64,000 nucleotides of DNA, from contig CBDFNN010000004.1 in assembly GCA_965250215.1 (NCBI GenBank), positions 930,001 through 994,000 of the forward strand, read 5' to 3'. Under the pieces are notes generated by a model. It made no database searches. It saw nothing but the letters and a program-made list of their open reading frames with translations, and had not been told where the DNA came from. The position numbers were made by a program, and so were the translations under genes. The stretch is from CBDFNN01 sp965250215 (lineage in GTDB: Bacteria > Bacteroidota > Rhodothermia > Rhodothermales > DATKEJ01). Numbering within the stretch: position 1 is the first letter of the stretch; every line of letters starts with the position of its first letter. Below are positions 1 to 7,887 of the stretch, one piece after another.

Positions 1-471
1 GAAGTTCAACTATGCATTGTGCATCAGATTCGCAATAGCCTCAAGTTCATACCCTGGAAAGATCAGCGAGAGTTCATGAAGGACTTGAAGATGGTTTACA
101 AAGCAGATACACTTGAAGCTGCAGCTCTGAATCTGGAAAAACTGGACCAAAGATGGGGAAAGAAATATCCCATGGTTATCTCTTCGTGGAGGAGAAACTG
201 GGAGCGACTCACAGTCTACTTTAGCTATACCAGAGAAATTCGGAAAGTCATCTACACAACGAATACCGTAGAGAGCTTCCATCGTCAACTGAGGAAGGTC
301 ACCAAGACAAAGGGTGCCTTTGTGAGCGACACGGCCTTGATGAAACTTCTCTACCTTGCACAAGAGAAGATTACGGCCAAATGGACACGGCCGATATACA
401 ACTGGAAAAGTGCACTAGCTCAATTCTATATCAGATTTGAAACCCAACTCAAACCTGAACTAGGAGATTGA
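1..471 (+). CDS. IS256-family transposase, C-terminal part
   Basis: The reading frame is open from base 1, so the 5' part lies outside the window. The visible 156 residues correspond exactly to residues 259-414 of the complete transposase encoded at 23180-24424. The segment contains the conserved C-terminal block with YTTNTVESFHRQLRK, whose Glu is the third acidic residue of the DDE catalytic triad of the mutator/IS256 class. It ends in a stop 21 bases before the terminus of the element. I see no frameshift or internal stop. The protein acts in the cytoplasm as a DNA transposase on its own terminal inverted repeats. Whether the missing 5' part is intact cannot be told from this window. Confidence 0.9.
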   Translation, partial: EVQLCIVHQIRNSLKFIPWKDQREFMKDLKMVYKADTLEAAALNLEKLDQRWGKKYPMVISSWRRNWERLTVYFSYTREIRKVIYTTNTVESFHRQLRKVTKTKGAFVSDTALMKLLYLAQEKITAKWTRPIYNWKSALAQFYIRFETQLKPELGD

Positions 472-492
472 CACACTTAATGCAATACACCC
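1..492 (+). mobile_element. IS256-family element, right end only (cut by window edge)
   Basis: The right part of an insertion sequence enters from outside the window. It contains the last 156 codons of the transposase and ends with TTGACACACTTAA followed by TGCAATACACCC, the same terminus as the complete copy at 23158-24480 in opposite orientation. The encoded protein segment is identical in both copies, so transposition was recent or the copies are kept identical by recombination. Beyond the terminus there is a perfect palindrome (492-506) and then a CCCAAAA array. Confidence 0.85.
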
Positions 493-510
493 GACACATT
501 GTGTCGCCTT
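492..510. terminator. palindrome followed by T-run at IS boundary
   Basis: CGACACA-T-TGTGTCG is a perfect 15-base palindrome followed by CCTTTT. It sits exactly at the outer edge of the IS end and could terminate transposase transcription. It may equally be part of the target sequence, since it lies outside the inverted repeat. Confidence 0.35.
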
Positions 511-513
511 TTA

Positions 514-555
514 CCCAAAACCCAAAACCCAAAACCCAAAACCCAAAACCCAAAA
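514..555. repeat. heptamer array, CCCAAAA x6
   Basis: Six perfect copies of CCCAAAA end 7 bases before the stop codon of the protease gene at 563-1252. One of a series of 7-8 bp arrays at gene ends in this window. Confidence 0.95.
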
Positions 556-562
556 CTCCTTC

Positions 563-1252
563 TTAGTCCCTAGAGCCAACTAGATATCTAGCGAAATAGA
601 GGAGCTGACCAAGCGATGCGATAGCAGCAACAACGTAGGTTCTTGCAGCCCACTTAAGTGCCACAGTGGCGGCTTCGTGATTCGCACCCTTAAGGGTACC
701 GGTATTGACAAGCCAATTCAGAGCTCTGTTACTTGCATCGAATTCAACCGGTAAGGTTATAAATGCAAATAGAGTAGTCATCGCAAAAAGGGCAACTCCT
801 GCAGCGAGCAACCAAATGTTGCCAGATACAGCAAGTACAATACCGATCATCAATACCCATCGAATCCAGTTGCTAGAGAAACTGACGACGGGGACAAGTT
901 TTGATCTCATTCCCAACCAAGGATAGGCCGTGGCATGTTGGATGGCATGACCAACTTCGTGTGCAGCAACAGCAGCTGCTGCCACATTGCGCTGGTTGTA
1001 AACAGACTCGCTCAGATTCACCGTCTTCTTAAGAGGGTGGTAGTGGTCGGTAAGTGAACCTCCAACTGAGACGATTTCTACATCCGTGACTCCTCCATCG
1101 GCAAGCATCTTTTCTGCAATTTCCTTTCCGCTGTAGGGAATTGGCATTTCTGAATACTCCCTAAATTTGGACTGCAGTTTCGAGCTCACCATTTTGCTGA
1201 GGAGCATGAAACCAACGGTCATTATCAGATAAATAGGGTCGAAACCAAACAT
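563..1252 (-). CDS. YugP-type membrane zinc metallopeptidase
   Basis: The 229-residue protein starts with a hydrophobic segment (about residues 6-19). It carries the zinc protease motif HEVGH at residues 98-102, where the two His residues bind zinc and Glu is the catalytic base. Hydrophobic stretches follow the motif, near residues 133-165 and at the C-terminus. This layout and length match the YugP / neutral zinc metallopeptidase 2 family (PF04298), membrane proteins with a cytoplasm-facing or membrane-embedded site and poorly known substrates. The gene is divergent from the acetyl-CoA synthetase gene, with about 144 bases between them. Its 3' end is next to the CCCAAAA array. Family assignment is firm; the substrate is unknown. 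Confidence 0.85.
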   Translation of the reverse strand: MFGFDPIYLIMTVGFMLLSKMVSSKLQSKFREYSEMPIPYSGKEIAEKMLADGGVTDVEIVSVGGSLTDHYHPLKKTVNLSESVYNQRNVAAAAVAAHEVGHAIQHATAYPWLGMRSKLVPVVSFSSNWIRWVLMIGIVLAVSGNIWLLAAGVALFAMTTLFAFITLPVEFDASNRALNWLVNTGTLKGANHEAATVALKWAARTYVVAAIASLGQLLYFARYLVGSRD

Positions 1253-1396
1253 ATGTAGTCGCTTTTTTGAGGACGAAGGCCTCTATTTGTGGAATGATGT
1301 GTAATACGGGAATTCGACTCTCATAGTTTCTAGGATTTTCCGCCGCAGAGTGTATTTTGCTTGACCGCAATATTAGACCGAAAAATATTCTTGAAG

Positions 1397-3343
1397 ATGA
1401 GTCAATCGAAGTATCCCCCACCCGCCTCCTTTGCAAATCGGAATCCCCATGTTGGATCCATGGATCAATACCAGGAAATCTACCGGAGATCCATTGAAGA
1501 CAACGAGGATTATTGGAAGGAGCAAGCCGATCGTATTCATTGGTTTCAAAAGCCCACTAAGATAAAAAACGTCTCCTTCGCGAAAGACGATCTCTATATC
1601 AAGTGGTACGAAGATGGCCGCACGAACGCCTGTTTCAATGCGGTTGATCGACATGTTTTCACTCATCCAAATAAGACGGCTCTAATTTTTGAGCCAGACA
1701 ATCCAAAGGAAGCGGCCCAACATATATCGTACAAACAACTCCAAGAGTCTGTTGTCCGATTTGCAAATATTTTGAAGAGACGGGGAGTTAAAAAGGGGGA
1801 TCGCGTGACGATCTATCTACCTATGATTCCTGAGGCCGCCTACTCAATGTTAGCTTGTGCTAGAATCGGCGCTATTCATTCTGTGGTATTTGCAGGCTTC
1901 TCGCCGGAATCTCTTGCAAGCAGAATTCTTGATTGCCAAAGCGATTTTCTGATAACGGCAGACGAAGGTCTGCGTGGCGGCAGAAAGGTGGCACTGAAGG
2001 TGAATGCTGACAAAGCCCTAGAGCAGTGTCCCGGTGTTCGTCACATGCTTGTCGTCAAAAGAAGTGGAGGAGATATAGGATGGGCCGACGGTCGTGATAT
2101 TTGGTATCACGAAGAACTTCAAGACTCCGATGGGGAATGCTTGTGTGAGGAGATGGATGCAGAAGATCCTCTCTTCATCTTGTATACCTCTGGATCAACG
2201 GGTAAACCTAAAGGAGTTTTACATACAACCGCAGGCTATTGTGTCTGGACTTCTCTGACCCATCAAATGGCTTTCGATTATCAGGAAGACGACATTTTCT
2301 GGTGCACGGCGGACGTCGGGTGGATAACAGGTCATTCTTATATCGTCTATGGACCTCTTATTAATCGCGCGACTCAGGTCTTCTTTGAAGGAATACCGAC
2401 TTTCCCCGATGCATCTAGGTTTTGGCAGGTCGTTGACAAACATCAGGTGACTCAGTTCTATACGGCGCCGACTGCGATCCGAGCATTGATGAGCAAGGGA
2501 GATGAGTTTCTTGAGTCGTCTGATAGATCATCATTGAGACTATTAGGAACGGTTGGAGAGCCTATCAATCCCGAGGCCTGGCGTTGGTATAATACCGTCG
2601 TTGGCAAGGAGGCCAGCCCGATCATCGATACATGGTGGCAAACTGAAACAGGTGGCATCATGATAACGCCCTTACCTGGAGCGACATCGGCAAAACCGGG
2701 ATCGGCCTGTTTTCCTTTCTTTGGAATCGAACTAGAGGTCTTAGATGACAAAGGAAATGTTCTTGAGGGAGAAGCGCAGGGTGTTCTAGCTATCACTGGT
2801 TCGTGGCCTGGTCAAGCAAGGACGGTTTATCGAGATCATGATCGATTTATTCAAACCTATTTCAGCAATTTCGAAGGGAAATATTTCACAGGCGATGGTT
2901 GCCGAAGAGATGAGGATGGCTATTACTGGATCACAGGTCGAGTAGACGACGTGATAAACGTTAGTGGTCATCGGATGGGAACGGCAGAAGTGGAGAGTGC
3001 TTTGGTTCTGCATGATGATGTAGCCGAGGCCGCCGTCGTTGGTATGCCACATGAGATAAAGGGCCAAGGTATTTATGCTTATGTCAGTTTGAATGCGGGG
3101 GTGGAAGCCACAGAAGAATTGAGGGCTGAACTCACGCAACATGTTCGAACCCAAATCGGTCCGATTGCCAAGCCGGATCAAATTCAGTTTGCGCCAGCCT
3201 TGCCTAAGACGAGATCTGGTAAGATCATGCGACGGATTTTGAGAAAAATTGCAGAGAATGATTTCGGCAATCTCGGGGATACCTCGACACTTGCAGATCC
3301 CAGCGTTGTGGATGGCTTGATTGAGAATAGGAGAAACAGGTAG
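1397..3343 (+). CDS. acsA: acetyl-CoA synthetase (acetate--CoA ligase)
   Basis: This 648-residue adenylate-forming enzyme converts acetate, ATP and CoA to acetyl-CoA, AMP and pyrophosphate. It has the P-loop-like motif YTSGSTGKPKG (residues 263-273), the WWQTETGG block near residue 413, and the C-terminal PKTRSGKIMRR motif. Lys609 in that motif is the catalytic lysine that Pat/Gcn5-type acetylation inactivates in the family. Length matches the usual 650 residues. I chose ATG at 1397, although the frame is open with TTG at 1361; the extra 12 residues are not typical. The gene is monocistronic in appearance, divergent from the upstream protease gene and followed by 230 non-coding bases. It serves acetate scavenging, consistent with a heterotroph. 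Confidence 0.95.
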   Translation: MSQSKYPPPASFANRNPHVGSMDQYQEIYRRSIEDNEDYWKEQADRIHWFQKPTKIKNVSFAKDDLYIKWYEDGRTNACFNAVDRHVFTHPNKTALIFEPDNPKEAAQHISYKQLQESVVRFANILKRRGVKKGDRVTIYLPMIPEAAYSMLACARIGAIHSVVFAGFSPESLASRILDCQSDFLITADEGLRGGRKVALKVNADKALEQCPGVRHMLVVKRSGGDIGWADGRDIWYHEELQDSDGECLCEEMDAEDPLFILYTSGSTGKPKGVLHTTAGYCVWTSLTHQMAFDYQEDDIFWCTADVGWITGHSYIVYGPLINRATQVFFEGIPTFPDASRFWQVVDKHQVTQFYTAPTAIRALMSKGDEFLESSDRSSLRLLGTVGEPINPEAWRWYNTVVGKEASPIIDTWWQTETGGIMITPLPGATSAKPGSACFPFFGIELEVLDDKGNVLEGEAQGVLAITGSWPGQARTVYRDHDRFIQTYFSNFEGKYFTGDGCRRDEDGYYWITGRVDDVINVSGHRMGTAEVESALVLHDDVAEAAVVGMPHEIKGQGIYAYVSLNAGVEATEELRAELTQHVRTQIGPIAKPDQIQFAPALPKTRSGKIMRRILRKIAENDFGNLGDTSTLADPSVVDGLIENRRNR

Positions 3344-3547
3344 TCGTCAGCCTTCAGTCGACAGGAAGAGGTGTTCAGTGTTCTGTTCCCGAAGGAAGGT
3401 TCTGCAATAATTGGAACTCATTCTGAAATAGATGCCCATCAGAAAACTGAAGGATGATTCCTGAAATCTGACGACTTTCTTTTGACGGCAAACTGAACAC
3501 GGCAAACGGCTAACTATCCTTCCTAAAGACTTATATTATCTACAAAG

Positions 3548-3573
3548 AACTACGAACCAGTAACCACAAACCG
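3548..3573. repeat. degenerate heptamer array, AACCANN x4
   Basis: AACTA, AACCA, AACCA and AACCG follow each other at exactly 7-base spacing (3548, 3555, 3562, 3569) and end two bases before the ATG of the VOC gene. The same AACCA heptamer recurs at 33095-33127 and 43695-43729. Confidence 0.75.
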
Positions 3574-3575
3574 CT

Positions 3576-3947
3576 ATGGACCTCGGAGCCTTCGCTATCA
3601 GTCTAACAGTCAAAGACATCAAAGCATCTCGGGATTTCTACGCAAAGCTAGGATTCCACAAGACCGGTGGAAATATCGAACACAACTGGCTCGTTCTTCG
3701 GAATGGCGATAGGGTCATTGGCTTGTTTCAAGGAATGTTCGACAAGAACATCCTGACATTCAACCCAGGTTGGAATCAACAGGCGAAGAACTTGGATAGC
3801 TTCACAGATATCCGAGAGTTGCAGCGCGAGTTGAAAGCAAATGGACTGGAGTTGACGACAGAAGCGGACGAGTCGACTACGGGTCCGGCAAGTATCACGC
3901 TCTCGGACCCAGATGGGAATCCGATTCTCATCGATCAGCATAGATAG
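3576..3947 (+). CDS. VOC-superfamily protein (glyoxalase / bleomycin-resistance fold)
   Basis: The 123-residue protein has the single-module vicinal-oxygen-chelate pattern: an N-terminal beta strand leading into DIKASRDFYAKLGF, then LVLRNGDRVIGLF, and a C-terminal SDPDGNPILIDQ block with the DPDGN turn typical of the fold. Such proteins bind a metal and act as lyases, dioxygenases or binding proteins, usually as dimers. No signal peptide is present, so it is cytoplasmic. The substrate cannot be inferred. The start ATG directly follows an AACCA heptamer array, and no Shine-Dalgarno sequence is visible. A beta-helix lipoprotein frame overlaps its 3' end. Confidence 0.85.
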   Translation: MDLGAFAISLTVKDIKASRDFYAKLGFHKTGGNIEHNWLVLRNGDRVIGLFQGMFDKNILTFNPGWNQQAKNLDSFTDIRELQRELKANGLELTTEADESTTGPASITLSDPDGNPILIDQHR

Positions 3948-5061
3948 GAAGAACATCAGAACCTCAGATATTCAGAACTTTCGAAAACACGATTCCGAGA
4001 TTAAGCCTTTTTCTAGCCTTGTTATTGGACTCCTTTTTGGACTAGCGGCCTTGAACATCACCTCTTGCGGCTCCTCGAAAGGCGCTACACCATCACGATT
4101 GAATGTCCCCGCTGACTATCAAGACATTGCCTTAGCGATTGCGAGCCTTCAAAATGGAGGTGCGGTCTACGTTGAAGCAAAGGATACTTGCTACGAGATC
4201 GCTGAACCCATTCACATTTATCAATCACGGACCTCGCTGATTGGTCAGGGACAACCTTGTTTAAAACTGGAGGACGGAGCTAACGTGCCTGTCATCCTCG
4301 TCGGATCTGCGAGTGAGTCAGTAAGCGCTGAAGAGCACATATTTGATGTCCGAATTAAGGGATTTACGATCGATGGCAACCGGGAGAATCAACGTCCCGC
4401 TGATGAATATGATGAAGCTCCCAGTATGCCGAATATCAAGGTTAATGGAATAGCAGTGCGTGGAGCCGAGCGTGTATTTTTGACTGATCTCGATATTCAC
4501 AACACTAGGAGTGGCGGGATTGTGATATCACAAAACTCCAGAAAGGTGACCATTCAGGATGTAAACTTGAATAGAAATTTTTACGATGGGCTCGCCATTA
4601 GTGGATCACATGAGATTCTAGCTGAGAATTTTATTGCGGAGGGAAATGACTACTCGGGAGTTTCGATTGATACGGGAAGCTCACTCTTAGAAATTCGAAA
4701 TGGCACGATTTCGAGAAACGGTGACAACGGCGTTTTCGCGCGATACACCCGCAACTCGACCTTTTCAAATTTGACAATAGAAGACAACTGTAACTATGGA
4801 GTCTATTTATCTCATGCCCAAGAAGATGGAGAAGAGGGCGTCCAAGATCTTGCATTCGAGGCACTCAAGATTTATAGAAACAAGAACAGTGGTTTCTTCC
4901 TGCACAGTTCCGCCGAGCTGGGATCTAAGAGGATTAGAATTTCGAGTTCGGTATTTGGGGGCAACAAGAATCCCGCCATTGTTGAGCATGATGAGATATC
5001 GGAAGAGAATAATACTTTTCAAGAAGGAGATAGCCAGATGCCGAATCGGGTTTGCAAGTAG
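3913..5061 (+). CDS. secreted right-handed beta-helix lipoprotein
   Basis: Protein of up to 382 residues with a lipoprotein signal peptide ending in ITSC (Cys52 from the first ATG). The mature part is a series of short repeats with N-x-G and SGGIVIS / YDGLAISGS / YSGVSIDTGS / NGVFARY / YGVYLS turns, typical of parallel beta-helix (PbH1) proteins related to NosD or polysaccharide-degrading enzymes. No catalytic residues could be assigned. The only canonical start is ATG 3913, inside the upstream gene, which gives an unusual 30-residue extension before the signal peptide. That extension is partly encoded by a TCAGA octamer repeat (3956-3976). An ATT at 4000 would give a perfect signal peptide beginning MKPFSSLVIGLLFG. 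A related architecture occurs in the partial protein at 62662-64000. Confidence 0.75.
   Translation: MGIRFSSISIDRKNIRTSDIQNFRKHDSEIKPFSSLVIGLLFGLAALNITSCGSSKGATPSRLNVPADYQDIALAIASLQNGGAVYVEAKDTCYEIAEPIHIYQSRTSLIGQGQPCLKLEDGANVPVILVGSASESVSAEEHIFDVRIKGFTIDGNRENQRPADEYDEAPSMPNIKVNGIAVRGAERVFLTDLDIHNTRSGGIVISQNSRKVTIQDVNLNRNFYDGLAISGSHEILAENFIAEGNDYSGVSIDTGSSLLEIRNGTISRNGDNGVFARYTRNSTFSNLTIEDNCNYGVYLSHAQEDGEEGVQDLAFEALKIYRNKNSGFFLHSSAELGSKRIRISSSVFGGNKNPAIVEHDEISEENNTFQEGDSQMPNRVCK
3956..3976. repeat. degenerate octamer array, TCAGANNN x3
   Basis: TCAGA occurs at 3956, 3964 and 3972, exact 8-base spacing, just after the stop codon of the VOC gene and before the signal-peptide codons of the lipoprotein gene. 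The same core recurs at 38686-38721 and, as TCTGA, at 46027-46053. Confidence 0.6.
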
Positions 5062-5125
5062 GGCGGATAAATGAGACTAAGGATAGGCTCCTTCATCGAG
5101 CAGGACCAAGTTTCTCCACACTCCT

Positions 5126-6508
5126 CTAGAGCTCGAAGACATGAGTAAGCTTTTCTCCCGGCTCAAGATCAAGCTCGACCGTCTTAGTTTTACCTTTGTG
5201 AGCCCCAACTCCCATTGCTGTGGCCGTGTACTTTCCCGGAGGCACAATTATTTCTCTGACATTTGATGGAGTCGCGGTGTAGGTTCGAACACCTGTGTAC
5301 TTTATCCCATCGACATGATAAACGAGGCTAACCACTGCATCGACCATTTCACTACCGCTCTTCGCTCCAATTGCCAGTATTCCTGTTTCGAAGTTGAAAC
5401 TAGCTATTGGATTTGAGCTCGCATTGATTACTAAGCTGTCCGTGAAAGCGGCAAATTTTCGGCCCCTAAAACCTATCGGTATATACTCAACTCGATATAT
5501 TCCGTGATTAAGATCGAAGTCAATTTCTCGACCATAGGTTCGGGCTGCGGCAACGGTCTTTCCGGATACGAGGTCGAACACTTTGACTGCAGAATCCCAT
5601 TCTAAGCCATTGTTCGTAGTGATCACTTTAAGTTTTCCGGAATCGAAACTCACATCTCGATGAACGGGCTTATCAGCTATCACCACACCTTTTATTACAA
5701 TGGGTGAGACATCACTTCCTTCGAGAGGCGTAATTTCGATGTCGTAACTCCCCGCCCTCAGATAGACAAATCCGGTGTCCGCATAAGTCCGCACACCGAC
5801 CTTGTTCTCGCCGACGCCCGTGTAGACCATGGCGTCTATGGCTTGTCCATTTTTGCTAGCATAAATAGAAAGATTGCTTGCCGGCTCGTCTACTTTAATT
5901 GCGGCAACATGGTCGAGAGCCTCGCCAAGTTTTTCAGCATCATCGGCGTCAAAATACTGCCCATCTCCAGCCTTCGCTGCACAACGGAGTTGCTCCGTCT
6001 CGCCCTCTTTCAAACCGAAGCCAATGACATGGAGTTTGAATTCTATACCCTCTTTTTTTGCAGCCGTGATGACCTCACACATATTTCCCCCACAGGATTC
6101 AATACCATCTGTAATTAGAATGATCGTCGCCTTTTGCTTTGATTGACGAAGCTTTTCAATGACTTGCAGAGCAGAATAGGCGAGTGGAGTCTTGCCCAAA
6201 GGCTTGATCGATTGGAGACTTGCTTTGACTTCTTCCTTGCTGGAGTTGGATGAGTCAAGAATGAATTCGACGTCTGTGCAGTCTCCTTCTTTTCGATGGC
6301 CGTAGGCGACCAATCCGATGTTCTGCTCGCTTGGAAGCTTATCGACGGAATTGCCGAGGACCTCCCGGGCTATTTCGACTTTGGTCTTTCCCTGCATTTG
6401 GCCCCACATCGATCCACTCGCATCATAAATGAAGATGATGGGAGTGGAGCTATCCTGCGCGGATAAATAAAGAGGCGAAAGAAGGATGAGGAGTAGTGCA
6501 GTTTTCAT
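5126..6508 (-). CDS. secreted VWA-domain protein
   Basis: The 460-residue protein starts with a Sec signal peptide (about 17 residues, ending LSAQ). A von Willebrand factor A domain follows at about residues 22-200, with the metal-ion-dependent adhesion site motif DASGS (residues 29-33), a Thr at TPLAYSAL and the ITDGIESCGG block. Two Cys in SCGGNMC could form a disulfide. The remaining 250 residues form three beta-rich repeats, each containing a VxTY/RTY element (TGVGENKVGVRTY, TVAAARTYGRE, TGVRTYTAT), looking like surface-layer Ig-type modules. The role is probably binding or sensing at the cell surface; the ligand is unknown. It is convergent with the beta-helix lipoprotein gene. Confidence 0.85.
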   Translation of the reverse strand: MKTALLLILLSPLYLSAQDSSTPIIFIYDASGSMWGQMQGKTKVEIAREVLGNSVDKLPSEQNIGLVAYGHRKEGDCTDVEFILDSSNSSKEEVKASLQSIKPLGKTPLAYSALQVIEKLRQSKQKATIILITDGIESCGGNMCEVITAAKKEGIEFKLHVIGFGLKEGETEQLRCAAKAGDGQYFDADDAEKLGEALDHVAAIKVDEPASNLSIYASKNGQAIDAMVYTGVGENKVGVRTYADTGFVYLRAGSYDIEITPLEGSDVSPIVIKGVVIADKPVHRDVSFDSGKLKVITTNNGLEWDSAVKVFDLVSGKTVAAARTYGREIDFDLNHGIYRVEYIPIGFRGRKFAAFTDSLVINASSNPIASFNFETGILAIGAKSGSEMVDAVVSLVYHVDGIKYTGVRTYTATPSNVREIIVPPGKYTATAMGVGAHKGKTKTVELDLEPGEKLTHVFEL

Positions 6509-6710
6509 AAGAGTCTAGAACTGGTGACAGAGGTCGCAGAATCGTTGGTCATGATTCAAGTGAGCTATCATGAGTACTTGTGTTATTCCAGCGATAATCG
6601 GCTCAGAATATCGAGAGAAACAGTGGCCCAAAACCCATTGGTGGTTTGGCATGACGACCGAATTTATTGAGCGAAAATGCATCTGCTGGGTTTGTAGTAT
6701 CCTAATTATA

Positions 6711-6724
6711 AAGACCTAGGTCTT
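6711..6724. other. perfect 14-base palindrome
   Basis: AAGACCTAGGTCTT lies between the VWA and racemase genes, both on the minus strand. It is too short for a strong terminator and has no T-run; an operator for the downstream VWA gene is possible. Function not supported beyond the symmetry. Confidence 0.3.
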
Positions 6725-6753
6725 CATTTGGAAGATCAAGCTCATTGATAGTA

Positions 6754-6774
6754 AAACTCGAAACTCGAAACTCA
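6754..6774. repeat. heptamer array, AAACTCG x3, overlapping a stop codon
   Basis: AAACTCG, AAACTCG, AAACTCA at 7-base spacing. The last three bases (TCA, 6772-6774) are the stop codon TGA of the minus-strand racemase gene, so the array runs into the coding end. Confidence 0.85.
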
Positions 6775-7881
6775 CCCTGATTTCCGAACCGCCAGTTTTT
6801 CTATACGCCCTTCATCGACTTCAATTCCAAGACCTGGGCCTGTGGGTACCGTGACATTACCATCGCCATCCATGTCCCACTCCGGAGAGACGACATCCTC
6901 AGTCCAGTAGCGCCGGCTCGGGGATATGTCTCCTGGAATAGTGAAATTTGGCAGGGATGCGAGCGCCACGTTGTAGGCTCGGCCGACTCCGCTCTCCAGC
7001 ATTCCTCCGCACCAAACTGGGATGTTGTTCTCTTGACATAGATCATGGATAGCAATCGAGTTTGCAAATCCGCCTACTCGGCCCGGTTTAATGTTGATGA
7101 TTCTTCCACTGTCCAAAGCGATCATGTCCTCAGCATGCGCGAGACTTGTGATGGACTCGTCCAGACAAATCGGAGTCTTCAGCTTTTTCTGGAGGGTGGC
7201 GTGTCGGATGTGATCATTCCATGCGAGGGGCTGCTCGATCATGATGAGATTTAGTTGATCCAACTCTTTCAAGAGATCGATGTCACTCAGTGTGTAAGCG
7301 TTGTTCGCATCCACCATTAGAGGGGCATCCATTCCGATTTTGTCACGAACGGCCACGGCGTATTCGATATCTTTTCCCGGTTTGATCTTGATCTTTATTT
7401 TCTTGTAGCCTTCTGCGAGAGAGGACGCTGCCTTGGTCGCAAGAGCGTCAGGGCTTTCCTGCAGACCAATCGAAATGCCAGTTTGAACCTCTGTTCTTGT
7501 CCCGCCAATATACTCGGATAGCGACTTGCCTTCTGTTTTGGCAAAGAGATTCCAGATTCCCATTTCGACGGCTCCCTTGGCCATATTCCAGCCGCGAATC
7601 GATTTGTCCAAGAGAGTAGATATTTCTCGAGGATCTGAGATTTCGGTATTCTGAACGATGATCGTGATGAAATCGACGATAATAGACCACGCCGTATCAA
7701 TCGTTTCTGGCAGATAGGCCGGGAATTCGCCGGCGACACATTCAGACCAGGAGGTCAGACCATACGAGTTCGTGATCTTGAGCAGCATGATTCTCCGATC
7801 CGTCTGAGACCAAGATGAAGTCGCGAAGGGTTCAACCAAGGGTAAGCCGATTTCAAATAGCTCTATTTTTTCGATTTTCAT
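6772..7881 (-). CDS. N-succinylamino acid racemase / o-succinylbenzoate synthase (enolase superfamily)
   Basis: This 369-residue barrel enzyme has the full muconate-lactonizing subgroup signature. The KxK acid-base motif is in KIKIKIKPGK (Lys163 and Lys165), the metal ligands are Asp191, Glu216 and Asp241 (VDANNAY, IEQPL, LDES), and the second catalytic lysine is Lys265 in INIKPGRVGG. These features belong to the family that makes o-succinylbenzoate in menaquinone synthesis or racemises N-succinyl amino acids; many members do both. It lies 6 bases downstream of a GNAT gene of the family that accompanies N-succinylamino acid racemases, and no other men genes are nearby. I therefore favour racemase. 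It could still be the only MenC of the organism. Confidence 0.8.
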   Translation of the reverse strand: MKIEKIELFEIGLPLVEPFATSSWSQTDRRIMLLKITNSYGLTSWSECVAGEFPAYLPETIDTAWSIIVDFITIIVQNTEISDPREISTLLDKSIRGWNMAKGAVEMGIWNLFAKTEGKSLSEYIGGTRTEVQTGISIGLQESPDALATKAASSLAEGYKKIKIKIKPGKDIEYAVAVRDKIGMDAPLMVDANNAYTLSDIDLLKELDQLNLIMIEQPLAWNDHIRHATLQKKLKTPICLDESITSLAHAEDMIALDSGRIINIKPGRVGGFANSIAIHDLCQENNIPVWCGGMLESGVGRAYNVALASLPNFTIPGDISPSRRYWTEDVVSPEWDMDGDGNVTVPTGPGLGIEVDEGRIEKLAVRKSG

Positions 7882-7887
7882 CTCTTT

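Noticed and set aside
514..555. CCCAAAA repeats look like telomere repeats
   Set aside because: Coding genes continue on both sides, only six units are present, and other arrays with different units but the same period occur in the window.
1361..1396. TTG 1361 as start of acetyl-CoA synthetase
   Set aside because: The 12 extra residues are not typical of the family; ATG 1397 gives the usual N-terminus.
4796..5074. Alternative 92-codon frame inside the beta-helix lipoprotein gene
   Set aside because: It lies wholly in another frame of a well-supported gene and has no protein character.
6772..7881. Plain menC assignment for menaquinone synthesis
   Set aside because: No other men gene nearby and a COG3375 acyltransferase gene 6 bases upstream favour the racemase role, although dual function remains possible.
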